This document shows, piece after piece, positions 1-9,558 of a DNA stretch of 64,000 nucleotides. Position numbers and translations under genes: made by a program. How positions within the stretch are numbered: position 1 is the first letter of the stretch; the number at the start of each line of letters is the position of its first letter. The stretch covers positions 2,046,001-2,110,000 of the forward strand of contig OZ243957.1 in NCBI GenBank assembly GCA_965214585.1, in the 5' to 3' direction. The DNA comes from JAHCHG01 sp965214585 (GTDB lineage Bacteria; Acidobacteriota; Blastocatellia; Pyrinomonadales; Pyrinomonadaceae). The notes under the pieces were generated by a model. That model was not told where the DNA came from, did not search any database, and worked only from the letters and a program-made list of their open reading frames with translations.

Positions 1-2046
1 TATATTTTGGCTTTCAACCCGCTTGGAATTCAGCAGGACGGAATTGACACGGACGGCGGCAGACCCGATTACAGCGTTGACATCGTGATGGAATCAAAGG
101 GCGTGATCGAAGATTGGGGTTATTCGGTTGAAGTGAAAATTCCCTTTAAATCCTTGCGCTACGCCGCCGGAGAAGGAAAGTTCTGGGGCATCAATTTTGC
201 GAGGAATATTGACCGTTTGAACGACGAGTTGGACGAATGGATGCCGATGTCGCGCGAGATTGCCGGAAAAATAAATCAATTCGGCAAGATCAGCGGTTTG
301 ACCGAGATCAAAAGCGAGCGAACATTGGAACTCGTGCCGAGCGTAACTTTTTCCGAAACGGGCAAACCGCGAACTTCGGGCGGTTTTGTCAATCAGCCGA
401 TTGAACAGCAATACGGCTTGAATCTCAAATACACGATCACGCCGAATATTACTTTAGACGCGGCGATAAACCCGGATTTTGCCGAAATCGAAGCCGATGC
501 TCCGGTTGTCGCGGCAAATCAGCGTTTCCCGATATTTTTCAGCGAAAAACGCCCTTTTTTCCTCGAAGGCGCGGACATTTTTTCGTCGCCGATCCGCGTA
601 TTTAATTCGCGCCAGATTATTGATCCCGATGTCGCCGCCAAGATTACCGGAAAAGTAGGCAGAAACAGTTTCGGATTTCTGCTCGCGTCCGACAATGCGC
701 CCGGAAATTTCAGCGAAGAAGAGCGCAATAACCCGGATACGCGCCGCATTTTCGGCGAGTTATTCGATAAAAATTCAAACATCGGCGTTCTTCGCGTCAA
801 GCGCGATGTCGGCAGGGAAAGCAGCGTCGGAATTTTCGGCACGGCTTTTGTTTTTCCCGAAAGGCGCAATTTTACGGGCGGTTTTGACGGCAGATTCAAA
901 CTCAACGACAAAACCACTTTTTCGTTTCAAACCGTCGGTTCGGCTTCGCGCCGTTGTTTTTTCGATCCGAATTTCGATCCGAATACGGATGTTTTCCGGG
1001 CGGACAGAAATCTGGAAATCTGCCAAAGTTCGCGTCAGCGCGGAGCAAGCCGCGAAAATTTTTACCGCAACGGAAACGGGCTTTCCTATTACGCTCAATA
1101 TGATTTTACCGACAGAAATTTCGGCTACGTTCTCGAAGCCGAAGGAAGCACGCGCGATTATCGAGCCGAAGTCGGTTTTACGCGCCGGACAAACACGAAC
1201 AGCATTTCGCTCGGCACAAGATACAGCACCGATTCAAAGCCGGACTCGCCGCTGATTCGTTTCAGCACATTTAACAGCGTCGGTTTCAGATATAACTGGC
1301 AGGGACTTTCGCAAGGCGCGTATTACAATTCAAATCTGAATTTCACATTGCAGCGAAACACAACCGTCGGATTTCGCGGCGGCATCGGCTACGAAAGAAT
1401 TTTTGAAGAGGAATTCGGACGCAGACGCACTCCGACTCGTTTGATCGGCGCGTTTTTCGGCTCGCCTGAGCGTTCGGCAATCAACGGCTCTGCCGGATTT
1501 TACGTCAGAAGTTCGCCGACCAAAAAACTGTCGGTCAACGCGGATTTTTCTTATAGTTGGAATGATTTTGATTTCGATTTCGGCGCGGGTTCGAGATTTC
1601 CGCGCGTCAGTTCCGCTTATTTGCGGTATCTGGCTGATTTGGACGCTAATCCCGGTTTATCTGCTCCGCCGCTTGATCCCGGAGTCGGAAATCAGTTCAA
1701 TTTAGGCGGATTTATTCAATACAAACCGACTGATCCGCTGACCGTTTCGATTGACTTTAATAAAAGCCGTCTGGTCAGAAGCGACACGGGACTCATCGCC
1801 TTCGACACGGACATTTTTTCGCTTCGTTCGACTTATCAATTTACGAGATTTATCTTCACAAGAGCGCGGCTCGATTACGACACTTTAAGCAGAAATACTT
1901 CCGGTCAGCTTCTGGTAGGCTGGAATCCGAGTCCGGGAACGGCACTTTACGCCGGCTACAACGACAGATTCATCTATCCCGGATTTTTCCGCAGCGAACG
2001 CACGTTTTTTATTCGGATGTCTTATTTGTTCAGGAAGAGTTTCTAA
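1..2046 (+). CDS. DUF5916-type outer-membrane-associated protein, 5' end cut by the window
   Basis: The reading frame is open from base 1, so the true start lies upstream; the TTG at 7 is not convincing as a start. The first ~90 residues look like the end of a CBM9-like domain (PFKSLR, then WGINFARN). The rest (NPDFAEIEADAP, FPIFFSEKRPFFLEGADIF) is typical of DUF5916 proteins. The C-terminal half is rich in alternating aromatic and polar segments and ends in an aromatic residue (LFRKSF), as in outer-membrane beta-barrels. Family members are common in Acidobacteriota and Bacteroidota; the biochemical role is not established. Family call is from recognised motifs; the barrel is inference. Confidence 0.8.
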   Translation, partial: YILAFNPLGIQQDGIDTDGGRPDYSVDIVMESKGVIEDWGYSVEVKIPFKSLRYAAGEGKFWGINFARNIDRLNDELDEWMPMSREIAGKINQFGKISGLTEIKSERTLELVPSVTFSETGKPRTSGGFVNQPIEQQYGLNLKYTITPNITLDAAINPDFAEIEADAPVVAANQRFPIFFSEKRPFFLEGADIFSSPIRVFNSRQIIDPDVAAKITGKVGRNSFGFLLASDNAPGNFSEEERNNPDTRRIFGELFDKNSNIGVLRVKRDVGRESSVGIFGTAFVFPERRNFTGGFDGRFKLNDKTTFSFQTVGSASRRCFFDPNFDPNTDVFRADRNLEICQSSRQRGASRENFYRNGNGLSYYAQYDFTDRNFGYVLEAEGSTRDYRAEVGFTRRTNTNSISLGTRYSTDSKPDSPLIRFSTFNSVGFRYNWQGLSQGAYYNSNLNFTLQRNTTVGFRGGIGYERIFEEEFGRRRTPTRLIGAFFGSPERSAINGSAGFYVRSSPTKKLSVNADFSYSWNDFDFDFGAGSRFPRVSSAYLRYLADLDANPGLSAPPLDPGVGNQFNLGGFIQYKPTDPLTVSIDFNKSRLVRSDTGLIAFDTDIFSLRSTYQFTRFIFTRARLDYDTLSRNTSGQLLVGWNPSPGTALYAGYNDRFIYPGFFRSERTFFIRMSYLFRKSF

Positions 2047-2050
2047 GTTG

Positions 2051-2128
2051 AAGTCAGTAGCGTCGTGCGTCAGCCGATGCGCCGTTAAGTGACGAAAACG
2101 CATCGGCTCACGCCGACGCTACTGACTT
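2051..2128. repeat. 78-bp imperfect palindrome between convergent genes
   Basis: The left arm AAGTCAGTAGCGTCG and onward is matched by the right arm ending CGACGCTACTGACTT, giving about 30-nt arms with one small bulge. It starts 4 nt after the stop of the DUF5916 gene and ends 6 nt before the stop of the convergent M16 gene. It could act as a bidirectional terminator or mRNA 3'-end stabiliser. It resembles the other gene-end palindromes in this window. Confidence 0.8.
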
Positions 2129-2134
2129 GTTTAT

Positions 2135-3658
2135 TTATTCAAAAACCTTATCAACCGGCGTAATTGTTACATTTTCAGGTTTTACCGAAATCGGATATTT
2201 AGCGATTATTTTATCTTCTTCGATGATTTCCTTTGGTTTTGAAACCGGATAAGTTATTAATGCGGGTTTATTTTCGACAATTTGTTTGCGTAAATCTTCC
2301 GCGTCTTTTGTAATCAATACGACGCGCATTGTGTCAGTTTTCAGATGTTTTTTGATCGCCGCATTAACATCGGCAAGAGTTAATTTCGCCAGACTTTCCT
2401 TCATATATTCGTTAAAATTCGGAATGTCGTAAAAACGGCTGTCAAGCGCGTAGCCGAGTTCTGCGTCTTTTGTTTCGGTTAGAACATTGACGAATTTTGA
2501 TAAAAATTGTTTTGTTTCCTCGAAATTTTCTTTTGTCATTCCGTTTTTAACGAGTTTGTCGAATTCGTAAAGTGCGGCGCGAAGAGCGAAATTAGCGTTT
2601 TCCGGTTCGACGGGGCGAATCCAGATTTGGAAAATCTGCTGTTGTCTGGCTAAATTCGGATCGGGCTGAAACTGAAACATTCCGCGCGGAAAATATTCGA
2701 TATAAGCGTAATCTCCGTAATTTAATCCGCGTTTGGCGCGAATTTGCTGGTATAGATAGCTGTTCGACGAACGATGCTGTCCGAAATACGAAGCAACTAC
2801 GGCAAGCGCGGCGTAATCTTTGTGAGCGCGATTGACCGAAATCGGAAATCCCATTGAAATCGCCGTCGCGCGTGTTTCTCTCTGCACGATGTCAATTTTC
2901 AAACCCTTTTCGAGTTTCGGCTCGATCAGCATATTCATTTCCCTGCCGCCTTTCGGAAGTTTCTTGAAATCAGCCGAAAGTTTGTCCGAAAATTGCTTGT
3001 CGAATCCGCCCGAAAGTCCGACGACCAAGTTCGCCTGATTGTAATATCTTTTGTAAAAAGCGCGGACATCTTCCAGAGTGATGTTGTCCAGACCGCTGAT
3101 CGTTCCCATCGAATGATGACCGTAAGGATGCCCGGCGTAAATTATGTTGTAAAGGCGTTCTTTGCCGAGTTCCTCGTCGTTGCCCTGACGCAAATTTACT
3201 TTGAGAAAATTGATCGCTTCGTCCTTCAAACGCTTGAAATCGTCTTGACGAAAACCCGGATCGAGCAGCATATCGCTGATTAATCCGTAATATTTATCGA
3301 GATTGTCAACGTGCGTCGCGCCCGTGAAGGTCGTCATTTCCTTGTCAACCTGCCAGCCGAAACTTGTCGCCATCGGGTAAAATTTTTGGTTGATTTCGTC
3401 AAACGTCAAGTTTTTACTGCCGCCCTGCGCGAGCATCGCCGCCGTCAAGGAGGCGATTCCTTCCTTACCTTTCGGATCGTCAATCGAGCCGGTCATAAAT
3501 TGTATGCGAAACAAAACGACGGGCGAACTGCCCGGCTGTAAAACGTGTTTTTCTTTCATATTTTTTTTCGCGTCCGTCTGTGCGATGACTGGAACGGCGA
3601 AGGCGAAAACTGCTAATAAAACCAGCGCGTTTCGGATTTTTGATAAATTGATTTTCAT
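2135..3658 (-). CDS. Exported M16-family (insulinase-like) peptidase subunit, non-catalytic partner
   Basis: A 507-residue protein with an N-terminal signal peptide ending near AQTDAKK. It has the M16 fold sequence but no HxxEH zinc motif at the expected place near residue 60. It keeps the C-terminal R/Y substrate-binding region (QIRAKRGLNYGDY). M16B enzymes work as a catalytic plus a non-catalytic half; the gene immediately upstream supplies the zinc site. The start overlaps the upstream stop by one base (TAATG), so the two are translationally coupled. Periplasmic degradation of peptides is the likely role. Confidence 0.85.
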   Translation of the reverse strand: MKINLSKIRNALVLLAVFAFAVPVIAQTDAKKNMKEKHVLQPGSSPVVLFRIQFMTGSIDDPKGKEGIASLTAAMLAQGGSKNLTFDEINQKFYPMATSFGWQVDKEMTTFTGATHVDNLDKYYGLISDMLLDPGFRQDDFKRLKDEAINFLKVNLRQGNDEELGKERLYNIIYAGHPYGHHSMGTISGLDNITLEDVRAFYKRYYNQANLVVGLSGGFDKQFSDKLSADFKKLPKGGREMNMLIEPKLEKGLKIDIVQRETRATAISMGFPISVNRAHKDYAALAVVASYFGQHRSSNSYLYQQIRAKRGLNYGDYAYIEYFPRGMFQFQPDPNLARQQQIFQIWIRPVEPENANFALRAALYEFDKLVKNGMTKENFEETKQFLSKFVNVLTETKDAELGYALDSRFYDIPNFNEYMKESLAKLTLADVNAAIKKHLKTDTMRVVLITKDAEDLRKQIVENKPALITYPVSKPKEIIEEDKIIAKYPISVKPENVTITPVDKVFE

Positions 3659-5007
3659 TATTCCGCACCTCCGTTTTTCTTCGATGCCAAAGTTACGATT
3701 GTCTGGTTATTTTCCTTAAAATATTTCTGCGCCGCTTTTTGAATGTCTTCGGGCGTGATCTTATCGTAAAGCGCGAAAAGTTCGTCAATCGTATCGGGCG
3801 AGCCTTTCAGCGAAATATAACGCGCCAAAGTTCCCGCCACGGAGTTTGTGCTGTTCATCGCCAATACAAAACCGTAACGAAGCCGCGAGCGCGTTTCGTC
3901 CAGTTCCTTTTGCGGGATTTTCGTTTCCGCGTATTTCTGAAATGTTTTGATAATTTCGTTCTGAACGTATTCGAGGTTTTTTTCGTCTTTAACCTGCGAA
4001 TAAACCGCGAAAAGTTCCGGGTCAACAAGATTGCCGAAATCCGGGTTAATCCAGACGGCTTTTTGTTCTTCTAAAACGAGTTTCTGATAAATATCGGAAT
4101 TGTTGCCGAAAGCGATCAAATTCAGCAGATCGAGCGCGGCTTTGTCTTTTTCAACTGTCGAAAAAGCCGGACCGCGATAAGCGACGACGACGTGCGGCAA
4201 AGTCTGCGCTTCCCATTCGATATGTTTTTTGCGCGGTTCGGTTTGCGCCGGTTCTTCGGGAATTTCCGATTTATAAACGCCTTTTTCCCAATCGCCGAAA
4301 TGCTTTTTAACCAATGCCTGCACCGCGTCCGGTTTTATGTCGCCGACAACAACTACCGTTGTATATTCGGGACGATAAAAGCGTTTGAAGAATTTTTGCG
4401 AGTATTCGTATTGATTCGGATAATCTTTAATATCCTTGAGATAACCCATCGTCGTGTGGCTGTATGTGTGAGTTCCGAAAGCCGTTTCGCGCAAAACTTC
4501 ATACATTTTAAATGTCGGCGACGCGCTGTTTTTGTTGTATTCGCCTAAAACCGCGCCGGCTTCGGTTTTATATTGCTCCTCGGAGAATTTCAGATTTTTG
4601 AAGCGGTCTGCTTCGAGTTTCATAATTTCTTCCAAATCTTCTTTGGCAAAGGTTTCGTGATAAACCGTCTGATCCGAAGAAGTATAAGCATTGCTCGACG
4701 CGCCCGCGTTTTTCATAATCCGGTCAAACGAACCCGCCGGATAATTTTCGCTGCCGCGAAACATCAAATGCTCGAAAAAATGCGCGTAACCGCTTTTATT
4801 CGGCTCGACTTCGTTGCGCGAACCCGTTCGCACGACGATATAAAGTGAAACGAGATTCGGAAAATCAGTCGGAACGGTGACAACGCGCAAACCGTTCGCC
4901 AAATCATTAACCTGATACTTATACGGAAAAACCTTTCGTTCCTGCCCGGAAATCGTGATAACCGAAGAGGCGAAAAATAAGATGCAGAAAATCAACAGAA
5001 ATTTCAT
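3658..5007 (-). CDS. Exported M16-family zinc peptidase, catalytic subunit
   Basis: 449 residues with a signal peptide ending around residue 21. The inverted zinc motif HFFEH is at residues 76-80, with the third ligand Glu at about 156 (GAVLGEYNK). This is the active half of an M16B pair; its stop overlaps the start of the non-catalytic subunit. The start ATG at 5007 is preceded by AGGAGC on the minus strand. Substrate unknown; periplasmic or surface peptide processing is inferred. Confidence 0.9.
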   Translation of the reverse strand: MKFLLIFCILFFASSVITISGQERKVFPYKYQVNDLANGLRVVTVPTDFPNLVSLYIVVRTGSRNEVEPNKSGYAHFFEHLMFRGSENYPAGSFDRIMKNAGASSNAYTSSDQTVYHETFAKEDLEEIMKLEADRFKNLKFSEEQYKTEAGAVLGEYNKNSASPTFKMYEVLRETAFGTHTYSHTTMGYLKDIKDYPNQYEYSQKFFKRFYRPEYTTVVVVGDIKPDAVQALVKKHFGDWEKGVYKSEIPEEPAQTEPRKKHIEWEAQTLPHVVVAYRGPAFSTVEKDKAALDLLNLIAFGNNSDIYQKLVLEEQKAVWINPDFGNLVDPELFAVYSQVKDEKNLEYVQNEIIKTFQKYAETKIPQKELDETRSRLRYGFVLAMNSTNSVAGTLARYISLKGSPDTIDELFALYDKITPEDIQKAAQKYFKENNQTIVTLASKKNGGAE

Positions 5008-5643
5008 AGATGCTCCTTTTAATTTTGTGTGAATGAAATCAAGTTTACTAAAATTTTACATTTGTGCCAAAAGCGCGTCTGGAAGAGAGCGTCTGATTCA
5101 TTAAAAACCGGACATTTTGCAGAATCGTTATCAATCCGATGTTTATTGAAAAAGATGAGATGGATGGAAAAACAAAAAGCGGGAAACCGCAAGGATAAAT
5201 AAAAATTGGCAATCAGAAAAATTTCCGACCTTTAAAAATAAAAATGTGAGATGCGAATTCTACAAACGCATCCCACTTTCCCCTTGCTGACAACCACACG
5301 ATTTTATAAAAAAAATTGCGTGATATTTTTTGACTATACGTTGTCAAACGGAAAGCGGTCTGTAAGATAAGTAACATAACCGGAGATAAATTTGCACGAA
5401 AAACAACTTTTTCCGGCATAATGCCTTCAAAGATGTTAATTGATTTCTAAAGCAGGTGAAGATTTGCAGATAAGGATCGCTGCTCATTTTTAAGGCTTAA
5501 AAATCCGAAACAGCAGTTTGAAAAAAGAGTTAAAACACACAAAAGATTTAAAATCTGAAAAAAGTTCTTGTAATTTCTCAGATTATAATGTATAACTCAT
5601 AGCTGTTAATACATTTCTCGTTTTTTGAAAAGGAGGTTTTTCA
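5008..5643. other. Intergenic region between divergent genes with candidate promoter elements
   Basis: No convincing gene. A plus-strand TTGTCA (5341-5346) is followed 16 bp later by TAAGAT (5363-5368), a plausible sigma-70 promoter for the gene at 5644. A TATAAT at 5584-5589 lacks a clear -35 box. A strong Shine-Dalgarno AAAGGAGG lies at 5629-5636. The promoter of the M16 operon must lie in the left part but was not resolved. A 68-codon minus-strand frame at 5213-5419 has no RBS or recognisable features. Confidence 0.4.
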
Positions 5644-6891
5644 ATGAAGCTAACAAGTTTTTTAGCCATCGCCCTGAGTTTCTCCCTGATTACTATTTCT
5701 TTCCTGACTTTATCTGTTCAGACAATTTCAGCCCAAGACACAAAAATCGCTTTGCAGCGCGGATACCGCACGGGTTATTCGGACGGTTATATGTCCGGCT
5801 ACCGCGACGCGATTGATAATGAAGTAAAAAATTACGACCGGCACGGCGAATATTTAAAGGCAGACCGCGCGTATAGCAGCGATTACGGAAAACTGGAAGA
5901 TTACCGCGACGGTTATCAGCAAGGTTTTGAAACGGGTTACGATTCCGGTTTTGCTAAAAGCGGTTTTGATGCGACTTTGCCCGCTGCTCTCGGTAAACGC
6001 GGTATTAAAACTGCGGCAGACACAAAGGTTGTGACGACGACGACGAAAACGACGATAGATCAGACAAATCCGAAACAGCCGGAAGTCAAGACAGTTGCCA
6101 AAACGACGGTTGAAACTGTTGATGATGATGCGGAAGATTTGGATGAAGATGCGGCGGTAGAAGTTCCGACACAAGTAACAACGACACAAACGCCGACGCA
6201 GATCAAAACGACAACGACGACCACCGTTCCGCAAAATACGGTTGCCGATAATGGAGTTGACGATCAAACGGACACTTATCAAACCGATACGCAAAAACCG
6301 AAAATCATCAGACGCACAGACCCGATAAATTCGGTGGCAAGCGGCGAAGACATAATTGTTATTCCGACGGACACCGAACTTATTGTCGAACTGCTCGACG
6401 ATCTAAGCACCGATAAAAGCAGAGTCGGCGATAAATTTACCGCCCGCGTCGTTTCGCCGTATGAATTGACCGGAGCGATAATCGAAGGCAGAATCACACG
6501 GATTCAAGAACCGGGCAGAATCAAACGCCGTTCGGAACTGCTTCTCTCTTTTGACCGGATAATTATCGGCGAAGATCGCTGGAGCAACTTTAACGCATCG
6601 GTTACGGAAATTTTGCCGTCGAAGGGCGACAACGTAAAACAGGTTGACATCGAAGGAACGGTTGAAGGCAAAAGTTCGCTCAAGGAAGACATTGCCAAAG
6701 TCGGCGCGACAACCGGAACGGGCTTGGTTATCGGCGCAGTTGCCGGCGGACCAGTCGGCGCGGCAGTCGGCGCATCAGTCGGCGCGGCTTTCGGAGTCGG
6801 CGCAGTCGTTATCGAACGCGGCAAACACATCGAACTTCGCAAAAATCAGCAGGTTCGCATCAAGACGGCTTACGAAACTCAGATCAGGTAA
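5644..6891 (+). CDS. Secreted glycine-zipper protein with repetitive N-terminus, function unknown
   Basis: 415 residues. A signal peptide covers residues ~1-30. It is followed by Gly/Tyr-rich imperfect repeats (GYRTGYSDGY, GYMSGYRDA, GYQQGFETGYDSGF). A Thr/Asp-rich low-complexity stretch spans ~120-230. A folded domain around 240-340 contains LIVELLDDLSTDKSRVGDKF, in the style of TrbI/VirB10-like or BON-like envelope domains. A Gly/Ala zipper (GAVAGGPVGAAVGAS) then precedes a basic tail. The start is fixed by a strong Shine-Dalgarno 7 nt upstream. Probably membrane- or envelope-associated; no enzymatic motif seen. Confidence 0.65.
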   Translation: MKLTSFLAIALSFSLITISFLTLSVQTISAQDTKIALQRGYRTGYSDGYMSGYRDAIDNEVKNYDRHGEYLKADRAYSSDYGKLEDYRDGYQQGFETGYDSGFAKSGFDATLPAALGKRGIKTAADTKVVTTTTKTTIDQTNPKQPEVKTVAKTTVETVDDDAEDLDEDAAVEVPTQVTTTQTPTQIKTTTTTTVPQNTVADNGVDDQTDTYQTDTQKPKIIRRTDPINSVASGEDIIVIPTDTELIVELLDDLSTDKSRVGDKFTARVVSPYELTGAIIEGRITRIQEPGRIKRRSELLLSFDRIIIGEDRWSNFNASVTEILPSKGDNVKQVDIEGTVEGKSSLKEDIAKVGATTGTGLVIGAVAGGPVGAAVGASVGAAFGVGAVVIERGKHIELRKNQQVRIKTAYETQIR

Positions 6892-6904
6892 ACGCTGAAC
6901 GAAT

Positions 6905-7115
6905 AACGGATAATATTAAGAATCAATTTTTCGATGTTTTTTTCACGGCAGCAATATAAGCAGGTCGTAATATGTTTTCAAAGATAATCCGAATGCAGAA
7001 ACACGCACGCGCGTAAGTGTGTTCTTTGCGCCCTTACTTCGTGTGGGCTTCTGCATTATACTTGATTACTTTTACTCATCTGCTTAGTTGATGATTTTCT
7101 CTTAAATTATCCGTT
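6905..7115. repeat. Composite palindromic element, related to a second copy at 53954-54165
   Basis: Outer arms AACGGATAAT at 6905 and its complement ending at 7115; inner arms TAAGCAGGT (6957) and ATCTGCTTA (7077-7085); a central hairpin ATGCAGAA to TTCTGCAT (about 6993-7056). The 33 bases at 7061-7093 match 54124-54156 with two differences. The element begins 13 nt after a stop codon. It fills most of the 358-base gap before the next gene, which otherwise holds nothing recognisable. Confidence 0.7.
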
Positions 7116-7249
7116 GTCAATCTTTTCACGAGCGCGTGCGGGAAAAATGCCGAGTTTCGCGCATTGCGTGTTTTCCGTGAAATTTTTTGCAAAGTAATTT
7201 TTTCTCCTTTTGAACTTTGCAGAAAATTTCACGGCTTTTTTTTCGCAAA

Positions 7250-8020
7250 ATGATAATCGCACTTTTAACGGATTTCGGAACAAAAGATTATTTCGTCGGC
7301 GCGATGAAAGGCGTGATTTTGTCAATCAATAAAAAGGCAAACATCGTTGACATCACGCACGAAATTTCACCGCAGAATATTCGCCAAGCCGCTTTCACGC
7401 TTTCGGCTTGCTGCCAAGAATTTCCCGAAAAAACAATTTTTACAACTGTCGTTGATCCCGGAGTCGGTTCAAACAGACGCGCGATTTTGGTTGAAACAAA
7501 AGATTATTTTTTCATCGCGCCCGACAACGGCTTGCTGAGTTTTATCTTTAACGAAAGAGAAACTTTCCGGGTTTACGAAATCACGAACGAAAAATATTTT
7601 CGCCATCCGGTGAGCCGGACTTTTCACGGGCGCGACATTTTTTCGCCCGCCGCCGCACATCTTTCAAGCGGAATTAAAGCAAGCGAATTCGGCGCGGAAA
7701 CGAGCGATTTTGTAAGTTTTGCCGAGAGCAAACCGCGCAAAATTTCGGAAAGTGAAATAGAAGCGGAAATCATAAATGTTGATCGCTTCGGAAATTTGGT
7801 AACGAACCTCAAACGCCAAGATTTGCCCGAAAAGTTTGCCGTTGAAATAAATGGAAAGCGCGTCGAAAAACTTCAAAATTATTTTGCCGAAGGGGAAAAT
7901 AACGAGGTTTTTATGATTTTCGGAAGCGCAGGCTTTTTAGAGATCGCCGCTTTTCAAAATTCAGCCGCAGATATTCTCAAAACGGAAATTGGCGGAAAAG
8001 TGAAATCGCTCGAAAAATAG
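7250..8020 (+). CDS. SAM hydrolase / SAM-dependent halogenase-family protein (DUF62)
   Basis: 256 residues beginning MIIALLTDFGTKDYF. The motifs TDFG, DITHEI, VVDPGVGS, APDNG and FHGRDIF are those of the S-adenosyl-L-methionine hydrolase (adenosine-forming) family related to fluorinase and chlorinase. Most bacterial members split SAM into adenosine and methionine using water. The ATG at 7250 was chosen because the family starts with this strand; a TTG 33 bases earlier would add a poorly conserved leader. Halogenating activity is not implied. Confidence 0.88.
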   Translation: MIIALLTDFGTKDYFVGAMKGVILSINKKANIVDITHEISPQNIRQAAFTLSACCQEFPEKTIFTTVVDPGVGSNRRAILVETKDYFFIAPDNGLLSFIFNERETFRVYEITNEKYFRHPVSRTFHGRDIFSPAAAHLSSGIKASEFGAETSDFVSFAESKPRKISESEIEAEIINVDRFGNLVTNLKRQDLPEKFAVEINGKRVEKLQNYFAEGENNEVFMIFGSAGFLEIAAFQNSAADILKTEIGGKVKSLEK

Positions 8021-8121
8021 TTGCGTTTTTGCCTCTTTTATCCATTTTTGTCACTTGTCAGTTGCCCTCGTTTTTGATACTTTCAAAGTTAAACAAATCA
8101 ATATAATAAAGGACGAAAATA

Positions 8122-9273
8122 ATGACGACAGCAAAGGAAACAACGGAAAAAAGTTCATCAGCGGGCGCAGGTTTGCGCGGTGTGGTCGCGGCGCAAACGA
8201 CAATGAGCAGCGTCAACGGCGAAAAGGGAATTTTAATTTATCAAGGTTACGACATTCACGATTTGGCGGAAAATTCGACTTTTGAAGAAGTCGTATATCT
8301 GCTTTGGAACGGCGATTTGCCGAAACAAAACGAACTCGACGAATTGAAAAAAGAACTTCGCGCAAATTACGAAGTCGAAGCCGACGTAATCGAAATGATG
8401 AAAACATTTCCGAAAGATGCCGCGCCGATGGACGTTTTGCGAACGGCAGTTTCGGCACTCGGTTTTTACGACACCGACGGAAAAGATGCGACAATTGAAA
8501 GCGGAAAAAAAGCGGCGGTCAGATTAACCGCGAAATTCCCGGCGATTGTCGCCGCTTGGGAACGAATCCGCAACGATAAAGACGTTATCGCGCCGGACAA
8601 AAATCTCGACATCGCCGAAAATTTTCTTTATATGATGCGCGGCGAAAAGCCGACCAAAGAATCGGCAAAAATGCTCGATGTTGCGCTGATTCTCCACGCC
8701 GATCACGGATTTAACGCTTCGACCTTTACGACGCGCGTTATTGCCGGAACAAAAGCCGATATGTATGGCGCGATTTCCGGCGGAATTGCCGCCCTTGCCG
8801 GACCTTTACACGGCGGCGCGAATACTGAAGTGATGAAGGCTCTGGTTGAAATTGATTCGCTGGAAAACGTCGAATCGTGGCTCGATAAAAAACTCGAAAA
8901 TAAGGAAAAAGTAATGGGAATCGGACACGCCGTTTACAAAACGGAAGACCCCAGAGCGACTTGGCTCAGAAAATTCTCCGAGCAGATGGGCGGCGAAACC
9001 GGCGAAACAAAGTGGTTCGAGATGTCGAAAAAACTCGAAGATTTGATGAAAGAGAAAAAAGGAATGAACCCGAACGTAGATTTTTACTCGGCTTCGACTT
9101 ATTATATGATGGGCATTCCGCTTGATCTATACACGCCGATCTTCGCCATTTCGAGAATTTCCGGCTGGACGGGACACGTTCTCGAACAATACAAAGACAA
9201 CAAACTGATTCGCCCGCGTGCCGAATTTGTCGGCGACAGAGATAGGAAATATACGCCGATGAGTGAACGGTAA
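8122..9273 (+). CDS. gltA: Citrate synthase
   Basis: 383 residues with the catalytic triad His230 (PLHGGAN), His269 (GIGHAVYK) and Asp320 (NVDFYS). It condenses oxaloacetate and acetyl-CoA at the entry of the TCA cycle. Length and sequence fit the short bacterial/archaeal type, which also contains 2-methylcitrate synthases; no prp genes are nearby, so citrate synthase is preferred. AAGGA lies 13 nt upstream of the ATG. A terminator follows at 9296-9336. Confidence 0.93.
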   Translation: MTTAKETTEKSSSAGAGLRGVVAAQTTMSSVNGEKGILIYQGYDIHDLAENSTFEEVVYLLWNGDLPKQNELDELKKELRANYEVEADVIEMMKTFPKDAAPMDVLRTAVSALGFYDTDGKDATIESGKKAAVRLTAKFPAIVAAWERIRNDKDVIAPDKNLDIAENFLYMMRGEKPTKESAKMLDVALILHADHGFNASTFTTRVIAGTKADMYGAISGGIAALAGPLHGGANTEVMKALVEIDSLENVESWLDKKLENKEKVMGIGHAVYKTEDPRATWLRKFSEQMGGETGETKWFEMSKKLEDLMKEKKGMNPNVDFYSASTYYMMGIPLDLYTPIFAISRISGWTGHVLEQYKDNKLIRPRAEFVGDRDRKYTPMSER

Positions 9274-9295
9274 GAAAGGTAAAAGGGAAAAGGTG

Positions 9296-9336
9296 AAAGG
9301 GCAAAGGAGAATATTGTTTCTCTTTTGCCCTTTTTG
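9296..9336 (+). terminator. Terminator after citrate synthase
   Basis: AAAGGGCAAAGGAGAA pairs with TTCTCTTTTGCCCTTT, followed by a T run. It sits at the end of a G/A-rich word repeat (GGTAAAAGGG, GGTGAAAGGG) starting right after the stop codon. Confidence 0.8.
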
Positions 9337-9363
9337 TTTACATAACTAAGCAGATAAACTAAA

Positions 9364-9525
9364 ATGGATATGACCAAGGAAATAAGGCTGAAAAATATAC
9401 CGAAATTAAATCGGTTGGATGAAATCGAACTTTTGCAAACGGTTGAAAAATCTCGTGAGTAGATTGCGGAAGGAAAGGTTTTAAGCCACGAAGAAGTAAA
9501 ACGACGCTTGAATTATAAGGGCTGA
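9364..9525 (+). pseudogene. Remnant of a small antitoxin-like protein, interrupted by an in-frame TAG
   Basis: The frame from ATG 9364 reads MDMTKEIRLKNIPKLNRLDE and onward for 32 codons, meets TAG at 9460-9462, and continues in frame as IAEGKVLSHEEVKRRL to a TGA at 9523. The IAxGKVLSHEEVKRRL tail is characteristic of small addiction-module antitoxins. A single CAG to TAG change would explain the break. No partner toxin gene is adjacent; the next gene is a peptidase. A decayed TA gene is the simplest reading. Confidence 0.6.
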
Positions 9526-9558
9526 TCGTTTTTGGATTTTAGAAAGGAGATCGGCAAA

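Noticed and set aside
5213..5419. 68-codon minus-strand frame upstream of the M16 operon
   Set aside because: No RBS, no homology recognised, low-complexity basic composition.
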